NCBI GenBank assembly: GCA_950295325.1
Contig: OX485805.1
Location: 27,703,501 to 27,767,500, forward strand
Direction of reading: 5' to 3'
Length of the DNA: 64,000 nucleotides
Source of the DNA: Polytrichum commune
Taxonomy: Eukaryota; Streptophyta; Polytrichopsida; Polytrichales; Polytrichaceae
In this document: positions 31,056-45,300 of the stretch, one piece after another
How the letters are laid out: each line of letters opens with the position of its first letter
Numbering within the stretch: the stretch's first letter is position 1
Program-made: the position numbers and the translations under genes
Notes under the pieces: model-generated
Told to the model about the DNA's origin: nothing
Databases searched by the model: none
The model's input: only the letters and a program-made list of their open reading frames with translations

Positions 31056-31650
31056 AGGTAGAAATACCATAAACTGTGAAAATAAGGTGATACGCATTGA
31101 AGATATGGTCTTAAAATCATGAGACCAAGATAGAAGAGAAGGAATTCTGAAGAATGCAAGTTGTTGCATATTTTTATCCCCTTTAAAAAAAATTCTACAC
31201 TTTTTCAAAGTGGAAAGTTTGTCAAACTCCCTACTTGTTCACTAGATTCTCCTTAAACTGAACACAATAATGTTCATTTCCACACGGAACATCACCTTAA
31301 CCGAGAACTCATGAGTACATTAAGTTGTGATTAATGGTAGTCAAACATGACTAAATGTTTTGGTGATCAAGAAGTATATCTTATGAGATATTATTCTTGC
31401 TCAAGAAGAATATATTATCATGAGAGTAATCAATCACAAGACACCACCACATAAACCTTAATTGTGATCAAGAAGTAATCAGTCACCCCATTCAAACCGG
31501 AAGCTTCGTAGCACCCAAATCTGGCTGACTGTACAGGCATTTCAAGTTGTCAGCCTCGTAATCATTGGTATCAGAAATGGCACTTCACTATTCTGGTGGA
31601 AGTCTATTGCACAGGTAGGGGGTAGCTCACCAATTTGGGTATTTCTACCT
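31056..31650. mobile_element. Stowaway/mariner-type MITE, copy 1
   Basis: The left end AGGTAGAAATACC and the right end GGTATTTCTACCT are perfect inverted repeats, each next to a TA dinucleotide (Tc1/mariner-type target). 595 bases. The interior shares AGAATGCAAGTTGTT and TTTTTCAAAGTGGAAAG with the copy at 54926-55334. Confidence 0.75.
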
Positions 31651-34335
31651 TATACGAGACATTTCCTAGCCAACATACAATGCACAACAAGTTACAAGCA
31701 ATGCACATGCAATGCACATGCATAGGGCTTAAGGTGGCAACACTTGTTTACGTGTTGTTTGAAGCACCAAAAGTAGAGTATGGGGCTCCCTCCATCCAAG
31801 CTTGAAATCATGTGCTCCCATCCATCTAGAGTAATTATTGACCCCACCTACAAAACCAAACCTTCAACAACTGATGTGCCCTCCATAATTTACAACTCCC
31901 AAACTCCAACACTTTTCGCCAAATCCCACATCAATTCGCATTCATCATACAACTACAAAGTAGTTGTGGTAGTTGTCTATTGGGAAATACCGAGAAACTA
32001 ATGACTATTGGTTGTGACAAAGCATTACGACAAATATGGTGGGGTACGTGGCTTCATCCACCATGGTTTTGGTGGGGTTACGACTAACCCTAGCTATTTT
32101 GGGTATGGCATGTTTGATTTACATATGAGTGCCTTTAGATGGTGCTACTCGGCATGTGAAAAGGAGTTTGCATGCGAGTAACAACTATGACCATAAGGGC
32201 ATATTTTGGTGGAATGATTTGAGACACTCCGAACCAAACATGCCTATGAGAGTTCTATGTGAATGGCACAAGCTTTTATAGAGCAAAATGCCTAGTAGTA
32301 GAATTTAACATTAGTGAAAGATGACAAACTTTCACTACTTTGAGCCCTCCAACATTTATGACTTCTTCTTGACTAAAGAGGCATCTCTCCACAAAGATTG
32401 CTTCAAGTTTTTTTCCCTTGACACTTTCACTGAAATGTATGGTGTCAGAAAATATGGTGCATAAATTTAGGATTATTTTGATTGATTTTGAGTGCCTAGA
32501 GAATGACCAAATAATGTGTTGGTGCACGCACTCTCATCATAGTCATACTTGAATAAGGATACCTAGAAAACTACCATATTCCATGTGTCACTCTCTATTG
32601 ACTAGAAAACAATAGTGCATGAAAAGGATTGTTCGAGCAGTGCATGGAAGCAAAAACCATAATGAATTCTCAAAGTAGATGCACCACTTATTCCAAATAA
32701 TGTGGACCCTCACTTAACATGGTCCACAAATGACGCCAACCATGGGCCAACATGAAAATAATACATTTCGTCCCTGGGCATTGTCTCTACTCATGTATGG
32801 GTCCAATGTGGGTCCATTGAGTCAGTCAATAGAGAAGAGGTGATTGCCCCATGTTGGAGATGGCCTCTATGGGTTAGGTACGACTCATGTTGGATCCTAC
32901 TAGAGGGCCAAGAGTGAGAAAGGGTGGGGGGGGGGGGGGGGGGGGATTTTGGTGCTCAGTTGGCGTATTTAAGAGTAGTGGGTTGAGGTGGTCTTTGGTT
33001 TGAGATTAACATAGAGTCGTCATTGTCTTTGGAGAGGGTGGGAAGACTACGTATGAAACAATGGGGATGGTTAAGTAATTGGGTGATAGCTATAGAAGGT
33101 GGCAAGGGATAGTTGCTAATGTAGGATGTCAAGTCATGGAGGTCACTATAATCAACATGCTACATGAAATATATGGTCACACTAAATTATATGTAGGTGG
33201 ACCACATCAATTTGAGAGTTATTTGGAATTGAGGTAGACCAAATAATATGGCCACTCGTCACCACATACGGTGACCAAATGGGGCACCACTAAAATGTAC
33301 CTCGTGTATGAAAATAACAATGTACTTTTCCCGGGGGTGGACTCTTTAGGAACTCTTCACACCACGTACAAACTAACGTGAGTGTAAGAAGGGGTATTAT
33401 TTGAGGCATTAGCATACGTACTATACATAAGGGAAAGGTGTTAATTTTCTCTAGTATGTACATTTAAAAGGGCTATTAAGAATCTTGAAGTAAAGGTGGA
33501 TGCACAAAAGGGGGGCCTAAGGTTTGAAGAAACCTCTGAAAATAGATGTGTAATTTTCATATTTTCATCCATTGTTGTCATGTGGTAATAGTCCTCAATG
33601 ACTCCCTTGTCCATTTTTCTCAAGGTTCACATTTGGGTTGTAAGACCAACTATTGGCTCTTGGAGTGCACATGGGCTCCCTTGAGTTTTGCTCTCCGGAT
33701 TGTGGCTAAGTTATTGTGCTCTTGTCTTTGTTTATTTGATGTAATCAATGAGTTACATGCTATGAATTAAATAAATGTTCAATGATTTTCCCATTAGAAA
33801 GTGAACATAGATACTATAAACTTCTCGTATATAGGAGGGTTGATTTCACAATGACCCACATATGTCATTTAGGTTTCAAATGAAGTGTCCACCCCCCCCC
33901 CCTCCCATGGGTACTTTTTCACACACAATGCTTGCCGCCTATGAAATTAAATATGATCATTTGAGTGGATACTCAAAAGTCTAACATATATGAAATTAAT
34001 ATACTTCTTCCAAGCATGTAGGCATTTTTTAGGTGAGATCCAAAGAGTCTTTGCTATAACTTTGTTTTAAGTGAATATAGACTATGCATGAATTATGGAC
34101 ATGATGAAATTATATAGGTATGTGCATTTCTATGGGCAACACCTATGATAGTAATGATAGACATTGATCCTAGATGTGGATTACATCTCTTGATTTAACA
34201 CGTTTTAATCTACATGCATGTTGTCTTATTTGTGACAAAATACACATCTAGAGGGATTGTTTGACAATCTTGCTTCTTAACCTCTAATGTCTATGCGACC
34301 ATACTCTAGTCGTGAAGGATTTGCTCTAACCCCTT
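31651..34335. other. Intergenic with 20-base G-run
   Basis: A pure G tract covers 32926-32945 and a C tract lies near 33892-33902. No gene recognised. Confidence 0.45.
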
Positions 34336-35043
34336 CAGACCTTGGACAACTAACCAACTAATTCAATTATTAGTTAACTAGTTGCCTTTCATAACTATAG
34401 TTGTTTGTGATTTAGCCTGCCAAAAAATGTAGTTAACTATAGTTGTTTTAATTTTAGTCTACCAAAAAATCTAGTTAACTATAGGTATATCTAGTTAATC
34501 AAAGTTGAGCACAATCTGCAACGTAGTACCGAGACAAATCAAAGCATCTATATCTTTTCCTTTTTCTTTTATTCATAATTTTAAAATTGGGACCTAATTC
34601 CATTTGTGACTCGGACTCAATCAACACCCAATGAGCACGACCTCATTATCTATAAGTAACTTAAAGTATAATGGGTTCAACTGCTCCAAGGAAAGGTGGG
34701 TTCTATTCCTTCTTTGGATGGGCTAGCATGGGTGACAAACATTGATTCTAACATAAGGTCTCTTTAAAAAGTTATTGTAATATATTTCAGTTCATTTTTT
34801 TGAAAGAAATGAAAGAACTCGCCGGTTGGCTCCTTATAGATTTTGCAACTCTCAAGTTATAGTTGTCTTAATTTTTTCTAGTTAACTATAATTGTTTCTG
34901 AATCGGGTCTTAAAATTTTCTACTAAACTATAGTTGTTCTTCAAATCAGTTTGAAAATTTTCTAGTTAACTATAGTTGTTCCCTAAAATGTATTGAAAAA
35001 TATGTAGTTAATTATAGTTATTTAGGTAGTTGTCCAAGGTCTG
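34336..35043. mobile_element. Non-autonomous hAT element, 708 bp, perfect 8-bp target duplication
   Basis: The ends are CAGACCTTGGACAACTA and its inverse, and AACCCCTT flanks both sides (34328-34335, 35044-35051). An 8-bp duplication plus CAG ends defines the hAT superfamily. Both subterminal regions hold many copies of TAGTTAACTATAGTTGTT and variants, the likely transposase binding sites. No transposase remains. A longer relative lies at 61673-62903. Confidence 0.93.
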
Positions 35044-35051
35044 AACCCCTT

Positions 35052-38000
35052 TGACACCAATTCGGATGGTTTCTAGATTGTTTCAACTACTCCTCTTGTT
35101 CATGTTCAAGTTTGCCATGTCATGCCACATGGAAAATTTTGACTCAACATAGTTAGGTATTTTTGTTTTTTGGATCAATTCAATTATGATAGTGTGCTCT
35201 CAATTGGTTTATAGTGGAAGCCATCCACAAATGCATGTTTGACATTTGTCACCTGCGCGGTTGGGGGCAACATATCCTAAATGTTTTTTTGTTGATCCTA
35301 TGTGCAAATTATTCCCAATTGATATGAAAAGCTGCATGACACTCAAACACAACATATCCTAAACATATACCATTGGAATTTTTTAGTTGCACATGTGTTG
35401 GTGGGTGCAGCTCTTGTGGAAGGAGAGGAGTTGTGGCATTGTTGCCTTAGATTGCAAAGTTTCCCCAAAAATCACAAAATAACGGTTTCAACATTTGTGA
35501 GCTGATTTGAGTTGGCATATTTCCCCTCTTTTGAACGAGGGTAACATCTTGTCATTTGGAGATGAGGAGGTTCAATAAAAAAAACCAACCCCAATATAAT
35601 TTCTAAAATGTTGCCCCTCGAGATCACTATTAACATATTCCTATTATAATCTCCTACATAATAGATTTTCAACAATTCAAATTTGGATTGTGAGTAGTCA
35701 CTTCTAACCTGCAAACATCTATACAATTGGATTTTTCAAAAAACTCTAGATCTTCAGCTATAGTCGTTAAAATTGAGGTCGCATGTTTTAAACCGATTTG
35801 AGAGAGAAATTGGGCATGGAAAGTTAGGGGTTAAAGCATGTATTATTGAAATATTCATCATATTCTTCTAGTTACTTCAACCCCTTGTAATGAAATTTGC
35901 AATGTGTATGTCTTGATTGTGCAACAAACACTCTCAAATCCATTATTCATTTTGGACAAGTCGTTTGTCAAAATTTACTTAAATCCTAGCTTTCGCATTA
36001 TGAGAGGATTGAATGAAATATATAGTTTTTGAACATCTTCACAACATGCATTTTGCATACAATGGAATTAATGTGGCGAACATCTAAACACATAACCACA
36101 ATAGTCTCGAAATTGACGTTGACTTCATATTAGTGTCCGCCTCACCAATTTAGATGCTCCATATTTAGATTGATTCAAGATAATTGAAATAAGAGGCGAA
36201 GTTGCCTACTAGAGGTCTTCCTCTCCGTTTACCTTGCTTTTGCAAAACAACCTTTTAAAAAGAGTTTCTTATAAAAGTTGCCGTAGTCTTATCTCTCCTA
36301 GATATTACATATCCCAAGCCCCTTGGCCTCTTCGGAACCCCTCTTTTGGCTTTTAGGCCACCTGGGCCCACTCCAATCAAAGTGCGATGCACAATGAAAT
36401 GAAATGAAAGAACATGAAATGGATTGTTTAAAGTCTGGGAAGGGATGTTGTTATTGGAGGGGAGGGGTGGGGTTGGGGAGAATGTATATAGATAACTACA
36501 AGTCAATCATATAGACTTATGTGATTATGCGTACATTAAGATGGTGTTAAATCAACTAATTTCTTAGAGTGGCAGAGTGTGGTTACAACCTCCGTGAGTT
36601 ATATGTAATCTTAATCTTAAGTTCAGTCACTCATGCAAATCTTAGATTTGAATGTTACACTACTACTTTGATTGGATATCCATCACTTATGGCCTCCAAG
36701 GTTACCTATATTTCATGGCCATCGTTTTGATAATTGTGAGCATGCGTACTTCGTTTTGTATTAACTAGTAGTGGCATGCATTCAATATTATTTGAATGTT
36801 TCATTGCTTCTTGCATGCATTTACTTGTTTCTTAGAACATATGCTTTGTCATGATCTTGGAACCTAGCGGACTTTTAATGAACGTAATGGTTGTGAGAGA
36901 AGGAGGGACATAACAATGCTCAACATTGAATAGTTGACATATGGGCCCAAGATCCTTACGGAACTATATATATAAGAATCCCATCACTTTCAAGCTCAAA
37001 TTGAAGTGTGGATTGGTGGGTGGGGGGGGGGGGGTTGACTATATTTGATGCATCTTACGATTTTTATTTATTTATTTCAAACTATTCAATTGCAACAACT
37101 GCATGAGCCATGCCATCATCACACGTTTGGTACTTTTCAAAACAAAAAACAAAACAATTATAGCTAGTTGAGAATTGTTAGGGAGGGAAGATGGGATATT
37201 AAATTTTACTTGGATTTCTTAGACTATGTGTAGTAGTCATCTTTTTTAATTCACAATATTACTAAGCCTTGGGGTGGTGCCTTGTCTCTACCTATGGGTG
37301 CTAGCATAGCATGCTTGGGAATAGAAAGTTAAGGAAAAAATAAAAAATTCACCATCTCCACCAAGTAGTAGGTTGACAAGTAGAAAAACAAGTTGACATG
37401 CAAGGATTGAGAACCGGCTATCAATTACCTTGTGTCTGTTAGCAAGCACTTGTTGGTACATGATACTACGTTCAGTATCACTTGGGCTAATGATACCCAA
37501 TAAGTTATTTGTGCCATGATTGAGGGCAATATAACTCTCAATATTGTCTTGGGCTCACATAACTCTCAATGATGATGTGGCACTTTGTAAAATTATATTT
37601 CTTTGAAATTTACACCTCACAGAACGTGACCTATGTTTATACATGATACGTGATGACTTATACGAACCCCGAACAAGTATGGTATTAATACTTCATGATA
37701 TCAATGAAAATAAAGTCATATGTAATTACATTGATTAGATATACATGGCAAATATATGAGATTAGGTCATTTCTATAAGCTTGAATGCCACTAATAATCC
37801 GTTCTACATATACATATGTTTTGATTGAATTATGCACACGATAAATGGGTTAACTCCATTTTTAGCTCAAAATATCATTAAGCAACTTTAAACCCCTCTG
37901 TCTAACATCTTGATGCCCATATTGGGTCTCTTGGACGTTTAAGGGTTAATAAGATATTACTAGTGGGGTCTCATTATTGGAAGTGGAGGTGACTAGTAAC

Positions 38001-39322
38001 TAGATATGAATTTTGTAGAGGTGATTGAGAGATACCATATGTGTTGAGGTCGAGGCATCCATAGTCAACCAAGTGTATTTAACCGCTCACTAGGATACAT
38101 GTAACGCCACACATGGACAAGATCTATATTGTTTTAGGCGAACGGGGTTAAAGTTTATGTGGCGGTGGCTTGTGATTAAATACCCTTATAAGTGTGTTAA
38201 CAACTATTGTATCCAAAAATTAACATTTAGACAAGTGGTTATGGGTTAACCTATAGATTGACTATGTTTTCCTGTTTCAAAATTTGTAGCACTTTCCATA
38301 TTCATGATTTTAATTAATTAATTAATTAATTAGATTTTTTATTCTCCTTAGAATTTGTTTCTTTTCACAAGAAGAATAATCCCCAGCTAATACTCCTCGT
38401 AAACACTTGCAAACTCTCTTATTTTTATCAGTTATAGATGCCTCAACCTTATATGTATCCTAGAGCCAATCCACGATGGATGAGTTTACCTAGACATCAA
38501 GAAGCCATCCATCCATCCAGTAGCGAGGGATACGTATTTTTAATTTATACGTACCCAAAAAAACCAGTACATCTACAAAAGAGTATTAATATTCGTAGGG
38601 ATACGGCTCGGGGCCTTGGCTGGGAGGGAACGTTAGGGGGGGGGGGCGGTAAGAGAGAGAGTGTGTTTTGCAAAGCCCGAAGGTTGAATCCGTGCTCCAA
38701 TTTCGTCACTCTTGGAGCCGAGCATTCGCAAGCTTCATCGGCCCACTCCATCATCCAACCCATCAAAGCGCCTCAGGTGATCCATTCAAGGCGCCCCCTC
38801 CTTTATTATTCGATCACACCTGGTTGTTCTCGCATACCTTTCTCCGCCTATGATTTACAAGTGTCGAAGGGTTAGCGTTATACGCACAACATACCTCACA
38901 TGCTCACATGGCAGACAAATTCTTTTCTCGGTGTCACATGGCCTTTTGAGAGTTACAGACATGCACCAACTAAGAAGAAGAAGAAGCAGCTTAAAAGAGC
39001 TGTGAGAAGATTTGGAGATTGTGTGGATGTCTAATTCCTCGCATATCTTTTGTACCCCCTGTGATTTCTTTTCTTTATGTTATAGCAGAGAGAGAGAGAG
39101 AGAGAGAGAGAGCCTTGTGTACATGGCAGACAATTTTTTTCTTGCAGACATGCATCAACGAACAAGGAGATTGGGAGATATGTGAGGAGATTGGGAGATG
39201 TGTGAGAAGATTGGGAGAAGTGTGAGAAGATTTGGGGGTTGTGTGTGTGTATGTGTCTCTAATTTTTTTGGTTTGGAGTGCAATTGGATGCTCAGAAAGA
39301 GTAGGAGGAGGGAGGAGGCATC
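35052..39322. other. Intergenic and 5' flank of the TMEM120-like gene
   Basis: Contains a G-run at about 37022, (TTAA)n at 38311-38333 and (AG)n at 39087-39112. Just before the gene, 38950-39060 and 39145-39260 are duplicated: both have an ACATGCA(C/T)CAA start and GAAGATTTGG(A/G)G...TTGTGTG. Between them lie about three 22-base tandem units based on GTGAGRAGATTGGGAGA. A 145-codon frame at 38438-38875 is not recognised. Confidence 0.45.
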
Positions 39323-42300
39323 ATGGAAGGGGGGGATGGGCGGCTGGGGGAGGAATCGGGGGAGGTGAGTACGAGTGTGGGAGATCGAGTGGCGAAGCTG
39401 GTGGAGAGTTGTAGGGCATTGCAGGAAGCTGCATCATCTCACAGTTCGCAATGGCAACATGAGACTGATGCACTGAGCAAGCAGGCGGTGACGCATCTCG
39501 CCACCATGAAAAAACTGCAAGGGGATCTTTATGCCGCATGTGAGAAGGACGAAATTAATCATCACACAGCCGAAAAGGTTTGGTTTCTTCCTTTCCTTTC
39601 CATCCTGTGCTCCCCCCCTCCCCCCAACTCAGAAGGATTTCATGTGACTCAAACCCACGGCCAAGTGATCTCACCCTAGACACGTAGAGTGCATGATTGT
39701 GTTGTTATGGTGGTTCTGGAAGCTCGTGTGTGTCGTCGTCGAATGCGTTGTGGAGGAAGAAATAATTTATGTAGAGCTACCGACTTGGGATTCTCCAATA
39801 AATTAATAGGGCTGGAGCAACCAATCTTGCTTTCGTGTGATGGCTCACTGGTCTGGATCCTGACCTAGAGTTTCAACTCAGAAGATTTTTATGCGACTCA
39901 AACCCATGGCCAAGTGATTTTTAGTCTTGGCACGCAGAGCACACGATTTTATTATTGTTGTGGTGTTCTGGGAGCTCATGTGTGTCACAGTCGAGTGCAT
40001 TGTGGAGAAGGGGATAATTCATTTTGGGTAGAGCTGCCGACTTGGGATTTTCCCCAAAAATAAATAGGGCTAGGAAACCAATCTTGTTTTGGTGTGATTG
40101 GTTCAATGGTTTGGATCCTGACCTAGAGGTTCAAATCTCTGTGCTATTTTTTCTCCTCAGGAGAATTTCATGTGACCCAAACCCATGGCCGAACAATTTT
40201 AGCATTGGCACGCAGAGCGTGTGGTTGTTGAGGTTCTGGAACTTTTTCCTCAGAAGAATTTCATGTTGCTCAAACCCATGGCCAAGTGATTTTGGTCTTG
40301 GCACATAGAGTGCATGATTGCATTTGTTGTTGTGGTCACTTTGGAAGGCTATGTGCCTCATCTTCGAGTTCATTGTGGAGGAAGGGAGAATTCATGTTGG
40401 ATAGAAGCTACCATTCTGAGAGTCTGCAATAAACAAACAGGGCTGCAGCAACAAATCTTGTTGGGATTGATTACTTTACTGGTCTGGATCCTGACGTAGA
40501 GATTCTCCTCAGAAGAATATCTTGTTTCTCAAACCCATGTCCAATTGATTTTAGCCTTGGCACACACTGGTCTGGATCCTGACCTAGAGTTTCAACCCTC
40601 TGCTGTGATGTCTGTCTGCAGTTGGAAGATGAATTATACAAGGTGCGAACTATGCTATATGATGGAGATGTGGCCTCTCTAATTCCATCTAAAGCGAATG
40701 GTGAGGAAACTTGACATTTCTTTATGCAATTGTCAACATTTGGTGACCTAGTTATGGATCTGAAAAGACCCATTCCAGTTGGACTTTTTCATTTTATGCA
40801 TGCCACCTTAATTGTCAAGCAACTTTGTGTGTGTACTTTAATCAACCGTTGGAACTTGATTGCAATCTCTTACAGTGAAATGAATAATTGACTCCCACGT
40901 AATGTGTTTTCTATCTCAAGAAAATTGTGCGAAACCTTTGATGGGACGCATTCCAGCATTTGGTGTTGATGGCAATTGAATAATGTGGCATAGGAGAAAT
41001 TATCTGCCCTGCAGATTAGCAAGTGTTCTTTTTTGAGGGGAGAGTGATACTGAAAAAGTGACAGAAGATATCACTATTTAGGGGCAGCCTTTGAGATTGT
41101 GATTGACTCAAGAGTTTGTCCTTCAGATTTACACTTCACTAATTTGGACACTCCACACAGGATTCTTCCTTAAAATGTTACTTGGACCTGCCAATGTTCG
41201 GGCCACCCGTAAGGATGGACGATATAAAGTGAAGGAGGAGTACAATGCTTATAGGGTATGTTATCTTGTAATCACATTCCTGTATTTGTAAGCTGAACTA
41301 TCTCCATCTGTCAAGAATGTAGTTGTAGTTCTCTGGTTGCACATGATCACCTTGATGAAGTTTGTTCTGATAAATCATAAGTCACCAGTTTGTGATCCAT
41401 GACTGAACCTTCTTGGAAGCTTGTGTTTTGAAAATATGCTACCATGTTGGTCGGCGTTATTGAACAAGGCTCTTTCTCTTTTCTAGACATCTTTTTCAAG
41501 AGATTTTACAGTGTGCACTAACACAATTTTCTTGCAAACCAGGATAGAACAGCTGTGATGTTTCTTGCCTTTCCAGTCATTCTGCTAGTCCTTAAGAATC
41601 AGATATGGAATGGTTGCTTCCCAGCTTTGCCAGTCCAAGTATACCAGGTTTGGTTACAGCTCTCTTTTCTCCCACCTGGTGATAAATATGCACAAACGTT
41701 GTTATCCAAATTGTAGTATATTCCTCATTTATTATTAGAGTTATTCTTTAACTCAATGGGCCTTTTTGTCAGGAGTTTGTCCCCTATGATTTCTCATTGG
41801 TTGTTTTGCATCCAATATCAATAATTTCTTTCCACTTGTGGTGCATGCTTGGAGGTACTGTTTGAATAGAAATGAAGAGCAACCTAATTTGGTATATAGA
41901 GGGTCAAACTTTTTTGAGGATCTCTTGGCATACCAAAATGAGTTTGACCCTCAATGCCCTGAGATGGAATGTTCTTTGTGCAAACCTCCACACTACCTCC
42001 GAGCATGCACTAAAAGTGTACCAAACAAGGAAGGTGTTGTATTCAAAACAAGAATCTCTCTACCAGAAATCCCATTGAATTAAAGGATAACTCTATTATC
42101 ACCTCCTTATTCTTGGAAACAAACTATCAATCACCTATTTAAATTAACCTGATAACTCCTTTGCAGTAAAATTCTGCAAAGTATTAAGGAGGAAAGAGGT
42201 TCACTTACATTCAGTTCAGCATTCATGTCCTTTGCTAATTGCAATTGAATCACCTGCAGGATGACATGTCATCTGGTAGTGTTTCTGACAGGAATTTCAC

Positions 42301-45300
42301 ATCTTGGATGTCCTTAGGTAACTTCTTGCAAGGTGTCTTAGTCTTTGCCTTCTTATTGTTGCAGGCATGGTTATTATTTTTCTACACTAGTTTAGCATTG
42401 CGTGAGAACATTTTGAGAGTTAATGGTAGCGACATACGACCCTGGTACATTTTATTCTCACCCAACTTATGATTTGTGCTTTATGTGCGTTTGCTGTGCT
42501 GCAATGAGATGCATAATACTGTTGGTGGTTAGTTAAAGTGTTTGTGAAAAATAAATCTGCTATGCTACTTCTGAGGTTCAGACCACAATTTCAGTTATTT
42601 ATTGTCAGGGTTTCTTTACTTCCTTCTCAGCCTCTTCCTTTTGTCAAATTTTTCAATATTTGTCCATACTTTGAAGTGGCAAAATGGAAGAAGAGTGGTC
42701 ATCTTCTCATGCGCTAGTTGTTCTCAGCTCTTGTTTGTAAGGATATTCTAAAGAGTGTAATTGCATCCCATTCGTGATACCTTTAAATTTTTTAAGTATC
42801 TAGTTCAACAATCATGGGACAGGTGGGTTTACCATCATTACTGTGCAATGGTGATGGCGCTTGTGAGTCTGACATGGGGCATTCAAGGTCACCCTAGCTG
42901 CATTCGCAAACAGGTACAACCATTAAACTTTTGCTTCTCACTCCTGTATTTGTTTTAATAAGTCATAGGAATTGTCTACTAAATTAAAGGTTGTTAATTC
43001 ACCTGTCTTAACCATTCTTACTGGAGAATGTAAGGGTTGGTAAGAAACGGTGAATGGTCAGCACCTGTGCCAACAGTTGATATAAGTCCACATCTATACT
43101 CAATACCTGGCTACCCCACTTTAATCATAGGCCCCCTTTATACTAGAGAGGCTGAGCTTTTGAAGAAGGGAGCCTTCCCATCGGTGGGGAGCCTCTTACA
43201 CATTTTGTTCACTCAAGTCTGCTTTACACTTGAGCTTTTCGCTTGAGAGTTTGAACCTTTTATTGGGCTTATAATGCTTAGATGGTGCCTTGATGGATCC
43301 CACCTGGAAGGACTACGACAAAGTCTCGGAATGTTGAAGATCGAGCTCTCATTTTGTGGGCCTGTAGGCAATGGGCTTTTCAAGCATTCTTTGGCTGTCA
43401 TGAATGCTCCTTTGTTTAGTATCATCCCCCCCTTGATATCTCACTTTGAGCTTGGCCACTTCACAATTGCTCAAACTATTGAGAGCTTGAAGATTGGTGC
43501 AGCCCCCAATAGTTTGATATTTGGATCAGAGCCTGTCAATTCCAAGTATCAAAGCCCTAAAATTGCAAGCTCAAGCTCTCAACTTGAGCTCTTGTGTAGA
43601 TGGGCCTTAGGTTGGAGACCGCTGTCCAAATTCTAACAGGGAGTGTCGTGGCCCTGGCTGTTTATCCAGTATGCCATCTTTCTAGTATTTCACAGTGTAT
43701 ATCTTTATTTGTGCAGCAAGGAGTGCGACTGTTTCTTGGATGGGCTGTGATGCAAGGTGTGGCTATGCTACTACAGAACCGCTATCAGCGGCAACGTTTG
43801 TACACTAGAATTGCTCTTGGCAAGGTATTCTTCATTTGATATGTCCTCCCTGAAGTTATTACTTCACCATCCGTAGGGCTAGCACTGCCATGTTGTTCAA
43901 AGTGATAATCTACAAGGTAGAGACAACAAATGTCCTGTCGGAACTTGGTACAACTTGTATACCAGAGCAGGTCAAGCAGAAAACAATTTGACTTCATACA
44001 CTAGATTTACCCTTTAACTGACGATGACTTTGTTGTTTTGCATACAATACATTCCTTGTTTGGTAAATTTTGGGAGTTAGTGTAGAGGTTTACAATATCA
44101 GTTCATTGAAGGACCAACTCACGGTGAAAAGTCTCCCTTAGTTGAAGGATAACTCTACTCAGCTGCTGGTTCAGTTGCTGTTGAGTAATTTTTGTCAATA
44201 CTCATCTGATCTTTGTCTTATGATAAGAGTAGCTTTAGAAGTAATATGCTGAAAGTGCTGATGATTTCAATGTGACTGTATATCACAGGCTGGGAGAATG
44301 GATGTGGTCTGGGGTGAGACTGCTGGTGTAAAAGGGCAGCTCTGGGTGTTATACCCTCTTCTCTTCATCTTGCAGGTGGGTCCAGGTCATTGTGACGTTA
44401 AGATTCAATGGTGCTTTTGTGTGAGATTGAATGAACTTTGAATGAAATCATCTGTGGATTGAAGTTTTGTTTGCCTTTCAGTTCTAGCCTCTGGTCTTTC
44501 AGGTGAAGCTTCTTCAGCAGTCAAGTGCATGCTGAGTATGCACAAATTCCTGGACATGTCATAAAACAATTAGAATGAATCAGTTTTAATCACTTGGTCC
44601 TCACCATAAATTCTGCTCTTTTCTAAGGAAGAAATAAATTCCTTGGCTTGGGGAGAGGGATTGACTAGAAAACTATATAATATGTTGTGTTGTGTAGCTT
44701 TCTTCCTATTCCTTGGTGACCTCAGAGAAATATTTCAAAATATTATAATAGGTTAGTTCTTCTGGTACACGTATTGCAAGTAGCACTTCATGCTACATTT
44801 TATGTATGTGCAGGGCTTCCAATTTTTTATCGGACTTTTACTATTGAAGACAGCAATTCTTGAGGATGAATCTGAGTGGCAGGCAAGTGGGTTGCAACCA
44901 TGACTACTAGGAACCATGTTGGAAGTCTTGTTCAAGGCAGTCTCATTCTTAACTGAAAAAGAGTCTCATTTCATCCATAAAGTTGGCAAGAGTACAGTCT
45001 GTTTACCCTAGGTTGACAACTTTCTTGAAGGACCTTGATTGACGTAGTGTGTACATTGATATTTGATCCAAGTATTCTGAGTATTGACAGGATGAGTAGG
45101 GCTTAGGATTCGTGGCAGCCATGTTAGTGTGTTGGGTAATACAACCTTCCCCCTATAGGTTTATGGGTTATTCATCCCAACTTATAACCAGTAGATTTAA
45201 CTTGGGGTGTCTGATGATAATGCCGGTGTCAAATCTGCAAGCTACACGGGGTTCCTAATGTTTTCACCTTCAACTTACATGGCTGCCACAAATCCTTGGC

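Noticed and set aside
38438-38875. 145-codon plus-strand open frame
   Set aside because: It crosses a poly-G run, overlaps frames on the other strand, and shows no family signature or splice context. Likely chance in a GC-richer patch.
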